DNA from: JBLHKE01 sp047619485
Lineage (GTDB): Bacteria; Verrucomicrobiota; Verrucomicrobiia; Verrucomicrobiales; DEV007
Direction: 5' to 3'
Assembly: GCA_047619485.1 (NCBI GenBank)
Contig: JBLHKE010000325.1
Coordinates: forward strand, 1 to 8,397
DNA: 8,397 nucleotides
A program made the position numbers and the translations under genes. Position 1 is the first letter of the stretch. Each line of letters opens with the position of its first letter. The notes beneath the pieces are model-generated. The model made no database searches, was not told where the DNA came from, and saw only the letters and a list, made by a program, of their open reading frames with translations. Shown in pieces: positions 5,723 through 8,397 of the stretch.

Positions 5723-6451
5723 ATGAAAATTCGACACTACACCCTCGCCTTGGCCGCTACGATGGCTTTGAACTCTGTGACCTTCGCCGGCACCACCGCT
5801 AAACAGGCAATTGCGACCCTGCGAACCTCCGAAGGCACCAACGTCGCCAGCCACATCATCAGCCTGACAGGTCGCTTTGGCCAAGATCAGCCCCAAGAGT
5901 GGGAAATCCTCGCCCGCCAAGGGCAAGAGTATGCGATGTACATCGTCGATGGAAAGGCAGTGCAGTCTTTCTCCAAAGTCCGCCCCAAAACAAAGACTCC
6001 GGTCAAACTCGCGACGAACGCGATAAAAATCGACTCCTCCAGCGCTTTTCGTATCGCCGATAAAGCAGCGAAAAAGGTCTCAGTAGGCTTCGAGAGCCTA
6101 AGTTATGATCTCAAGCCGCGCCGCGACAGTTCCGCGCCGGTCTGGATTGTTAGTCTAGCTGATAGCCGTGGATCGACCGTCGGTCAGATCCACATCGCGT
6201 CCGATTCTGGCGGGATTCTCCGAACCAACTGGGATCGCGTGCAGCTGAATCGCCCCGCGCTCCGCAACGCACCCTCCACCGGAGCCACCCGCGGGATCTT
6301 GGCAGATCGCCGCGGCAGCACCCAGACTGGCACGGCCGCCGATGGGATCCGCGAAGGCTTCGCTTCGCTTCGGAACGTTTTCCGTAAAGGTCAGGTATCA
6401 AAAACCGATCAAAACAAGAGCCCTCAGACCACCAAAACTCTTCCTAGATAG
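5723..6451 (+). CDS. Secreted protein of unknown function, possibly PepSY-like
   Basis: The product has 242 residues from ATG 5723. A signal peptide (1 to about 22, MKIRHYTLALAATMALNSVTFA) points to export by Sec. I chose this start over the in-frame ATG at 5657, because the longer version adds 22 non-signal-like residues and begins before the candidate -10 box. The mature part (about 25-170) has alternating strands and helices. A segment SSSAFRIADKAAKK (106-118) is followed by VWIVSLADSRGSTVGQIHI (140-158) and then SDSGGIL. This helix-then-hairpin pattern recalls PepSY-like domains, but I could not confirm that. The tail (about 175-242) is basic, Ser/Thr/Gly/Arg-rich and probably disordered. 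There is no second membrane anchor. It is a single-gene unit: divergent from the CbiX gene and closed by a terminator 40 bases after the stop. No function is assigned. Confidence 0.82.
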   Translation: MKIRHYTLALAATMALNSVTFAGTTAKQAIATLRTSEGTNVASHIISLTGRFGQDQPQEWEILARQGQEYAMYIVDGKAVQSFSKVRPKTKTPVKLATNAIKIDSSSAFRIADKAAKKVSVGFESLSYDLKPRRDSSAPVWIVSLADSRGSTVGQIHIASDSGGILRTNWDRVQLNRPALRNAPSTGATRGILADRRGSTQTGTAADGIREGFASLRNVFRKGQVSKTDQNKSPQTTKTLPR

Positions 6452-6490
6452 CCTTCTCCAACGCCCTCATTTTTTTATTTTTAAGAAAAA

Positions 6491-6521
6491 AGCCTCTGTG
6501 ACAGCCACAGGGGCTTTTTTT
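6491..6521 (+). terminator. Rho-independent terminator after the secreted protein gene
   Basis: The stem pairs AGCCTCTGTG (6491-6500) with CACAGGGGCT (6506-6515): ten pairs with one G-U, a five-base loop ACAGC, and a run of seven T (6515-6521). An A-rich run precedes the stem, so it could also work weakly on the minus strand. It separates the upstream gene from the DUF1549 gene. Confidence 0.88.
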
Positions 6522-6672
6522 GCGCCATCAAAGCAGTCAAATAGGCATCTTTTTCCTGCCAAGACGCCGAAAAAGGCGTAAGTTTTCTAGGTTCAGAGAC
6601 ATTTATTAGCAAGAGTAGTCACACGCTGCCTCCAAACCTGCCCCCCCCACTCGCGCCATTCGCTCACCGACC
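6522..6672. other. Gene-free leader region of the DUF1549/DUF1553 gene
   Basis: This region must contain the promoter of the downstream gene, but no convincing -35/-10 pair was found; TATTAG at 6604-6609 is a poor -10 candidate. A short hairpin ACGCC-GAAAAA-GGCGT (6564-6579) precedes TTTT and is too weak to call a terminator. A run of eight C (6641-6648) lies 24 bases before the start codon. No coding signal was seen. Confidence 0.4.
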
Positions 6673-8397
6673 ATGAAACTGATTCTATCGAATTTTCCCG
6701 CTTGCTTGGTCATTTTCTTGACGGCAAGCGTCGCTCACGCTCAGCCTGCCGACAGCCAACGCATCGACGAACTGATCGAAGCTGACTATCGGAAGCACGA
6801 GATCACCCCCAACCCTCCAGCGAGCGATGAGGTGTTCATGCGCCGCATCTACCTCGACATCATCGGCCGCATTCCGAACAAGGTCGAGGCCGACGGATTC
6901 CTCAACACTGAGGTTCCGAACAAGCGCTCGCTCCTCATCGATCACCTGCTCAAGTCGGACGGCGCCGTCAGCCACGACTTCAATTTCTGGGCCGACATCC
7001 TGCGGGTCCAATCACGCATGCAGGGGCAGGCTGGTGGCGCCTACAGCAACTGGATCAAAAAGTCGCTCAAAGAGAACAAGCCCTACGACGATTTCGTCAA
7101 AGAGATGATCACCGCCGAGGGCTTCATCTGGGACAATGGTGCCGTCGGTTACTACCTGCGCGACGCAGGCATGCCGCTCGACAACATGTCGAACACCACC
7201 CAGGTATTTCTCGGCACCCAACTCGTTTGTGCGCAGTGTCACAATCACCCTTTCGACAAGTGGCAGCAGAAAGATTACTACGCCATGGCAGCCTTCACCT
7301 ACGGCGTCCAGACCCGCGTCGACCCCGAGAAGGAACTCGGGATCTCGAAGCTCATCGACAAGGACAAGAAGCGCCGCAGCAAGGGAGCGATGTCGCGCAG
7401 CACACGCGAGGCTCTGCGCGACCTCCTCGAACCACTCAGCTATGGCGCCACCGAGGGTGTCCGCGAAGTCAAACTTCCCAACGACTATCAGTACGACGAT
7501 GCCGAGCCGGGCTCCACCGTGAAACCGGCTCCGATGTTTGGTGAAAAGATTCGCCTGCGTGGTAAAGACAGCCCCCGTGATGGCTACGCCGAATGGCTCA
7601 CCGACACGCAGAACCCCCGTTTTACCAGAGTCATCACCAACCGCCTCTGGAGACGCGCGCTCGGCATGGGATTGATCGAGCCGGTGGACGACTTCCGCGA
7701 CGATACCGAAGCGAGCAACCCAGCGCTGATGAAGTACCTCGAAGAACAGATGCGCAGCAAGGGCTACGATATGAAGCGCTACCTGCGGATGATCTACAAC
7801 ACCCGCACCTACCAACGCGCGTCGACCACCGAGGAGGTGCCATCTGACAAGCCCTATTACTTCCCTGGCCCGCTACTGCGCCGGATGAACGCCGAGCAAC
7901 TCTGGGATTCGGTCATCACACTGACGATCCCTTCCCCGGATGAGCGCAAGGGAGTCGCCTCGTATTCCAATGCCCAAGTACAGGCCAAGCAACGCGCCGA
8001 CCGCCTGAAAGAACGCGCGGCGAAAAACCCTCGTGACATCCTCGAACAGGCTGAGAAAATCGGCGCTGCGGTAGATAAGCTCGAAGCCGATTCCAAGAAA
8101 ATCAGATTTGAGATCTTAGTCGCCCAAGAAGAGGGCAGCGATAAGCTCGTCCGCGAGCTGCGCAAAAAATTGAAAGAGGCTGAGAAGGAAAGCAACGAGA
8201 CCATCCGGAAAGTCAACGTCGAGGCCGACCAGTTCATGGGCTCGATGTCGATGATGGGAAATTCGATGATGATGGATAAGAAGAAGGCTGCCAAAAATAG
8301 CGACGAAGATTCCTACAAATGGAAGGACTACAACGGCAATCTAGTGCGAGCATCAGAACTCCCCTCACCTGCCCCGAATGGCCACTTCTTGCGCGAG
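6673..8397 (+). CDS. Secreted DUF1549/DUF1553 domain protein (C-terminus beyond right edge)
   Basis: The frame stays open from ATG 6673 to the edge, giving 575 residues of a longer protein. A signal peptide (1-23, ending SVAHA before Q24) indicates export. DUF1549 spans about 28-240, with FMRRIYLDIIGRIP near the start, FWADILR, and C186-AQ-C189-H190-NHPFDKW. DUF1553 begins near 303 with DGYAEWLTDTQNPRFTRV, ITNRLWRRALG and a GLIEPVDDFR segment, and continues with YNTRTYQR. Within it, about 437-520 is a highly charged, probably coiled-coil stretch, and 522-534 has seven Met in 13 residues. SELPSPAPNGHFLRE at the edge resumes the family pattern. The family is abundant in Planctomycetes and Verrucomicrobia, often beside DUF1501 genes and sulfatases; its biochemistry is unresolved. 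The N-terminal cytochrome-like domain seen in some relatives is absent. The CxxCH resembles a c-heme site, but such a motif is conserved in DUF1549 and heme is not implied. No Shine-Dalgarno precedes the ATG. Confidence 0.95.
   Translation, partial: MKLILSNFPACLVIFLTASVAHAQPADSQRIDELIEADYRKHEITPNPPASDEVFMRRIYLDIIGRIPNKVEADGFLNTEVPNKRSLLIDHLLKSDGAVSHDFNFWADILRVQSRMQGQAGGAYSNWIKKSLKENKPYDDFVKEMITAEGFIWDNGAVGYYLRDAGMPLDNMSNTTQVFLGTQLVCAQCHNHPFDKWQQKDYYAMAAFTYGVQTRVDPEKELGISKLIDKDKKRRSKGAMSRSTREALRDLLEPLSYGATEGVREVKLPNDYQYDDAEPGSTVKPAPMFGEKIRLRGKDSPRDGYAEWLTDTQNPRFTRVITNRLWRRALGMGLIEPVDDFRDDTEASNPALMKYLEEQMRSKGYDMKRYLRMIYNTRTYQRASTTEEVPSDKPYYFPGPLLRRMNAEQLWDSVITLTIPSPDERKGVASYSNAQVQAKQRADRLKERAAKNPRDILEQAEKIGAAVDKLEADSKKIRFEILVAQEEGSDKLVRELRKKLKEAEKESNETIRKVNVEADQFMGSMSMMGNSMMMDKKKAAKNSDEDSYKWKDYNGNLVRASELPSPAPNGHFLRE

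Noticed and set aside
6564..6579. Small hairpin ACGCC/GGCGT followed by TTTT
   Set aside because: A five-pair stem and short, offset T run are too weak; a strong terminator already sits at 6491-6521.
7012..7815. 267-codon open frame on the minus strand opposite the DUF1549/DUF1553 gene
   Set aside because: The plus strand is continuous with clear family motifs throughout; the antisense product is low in recognisable features and has no start signal.
7857..8294. 145-codon Ser-rich open frame on the minus strand near the right edge
   Set aside because: The Ser/Phe/Leu richness comes from reading the Lys/Glu-rich coiled-coil codons in antisense; the plus frame is uninterrupted.

Overview
The window most resembles a chromosomal piece of a member of the Verrucomicrobia or the wider PVC group. 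The evidence is a secreted DUF1549/DUF1553 protein, a gene type typical of Planctomycetes and Verrucomicrobia. An LptF/LptG permease also shows a diderm envelope with lipopolysaccharide export. Genes are GC-rich, their control regions are AT-rich, and most starts lack a clear Shine-Dalgarno sequence. The organism assignment is inference from gene families, not from a marker gene.

Left part (1-2227). An LptF/LptG permease, cut by the left edge, reads leftward. An M24 metallopeptidase of prolidase/aminopeptidase P type reads rightward, and the two starts are only 43 bases apart. Behind the peptidase follows a small conserved protein of unknown function, probably co-transcribed.

Middle part (2238-3960). 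A HipBA-type toxin-antitoxin pair lies on the minus strand. A Xre-type HTH protein is joined to a HipA kinase by a TGATG stop/start overlap. A perfect 10-base inverted repeat with a 10-base spacer sits directly in front of the HTH start codon and is the best operator candidate in the window. An AT-rich gene-free stretch separates this module from the next genes.

Right-middle part (4069-5554). Two minus-strand genes form an operon: a double-domain CbiX/SirB-like protein, and a cysteine-rich protein resembling the Fe-S part of the DR2241 family. They look like a split version of a fused CbiX/Fe-S protein, probably acting on a tetrapyrrole. No other cobalamin or siroheme gene is visible.

Right part (5723-8397). 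A secreted, possibly PepSY-like protein is followed by a strong intrinsic terminator. Then comes a long secreted DUF1549/DUF1553 protein that runs off the right edge. It carries a CAQCH motif, a charged coiled-coil stretch and a methionine-rich patch.

No rRNA, tRNA, insertion sequence or CRISPR array was found, and no gene-free stretch exceeds about 225 bases. The nearest things to unexplained biology are the CbiX/Fe-S pair and the HipBA control region.
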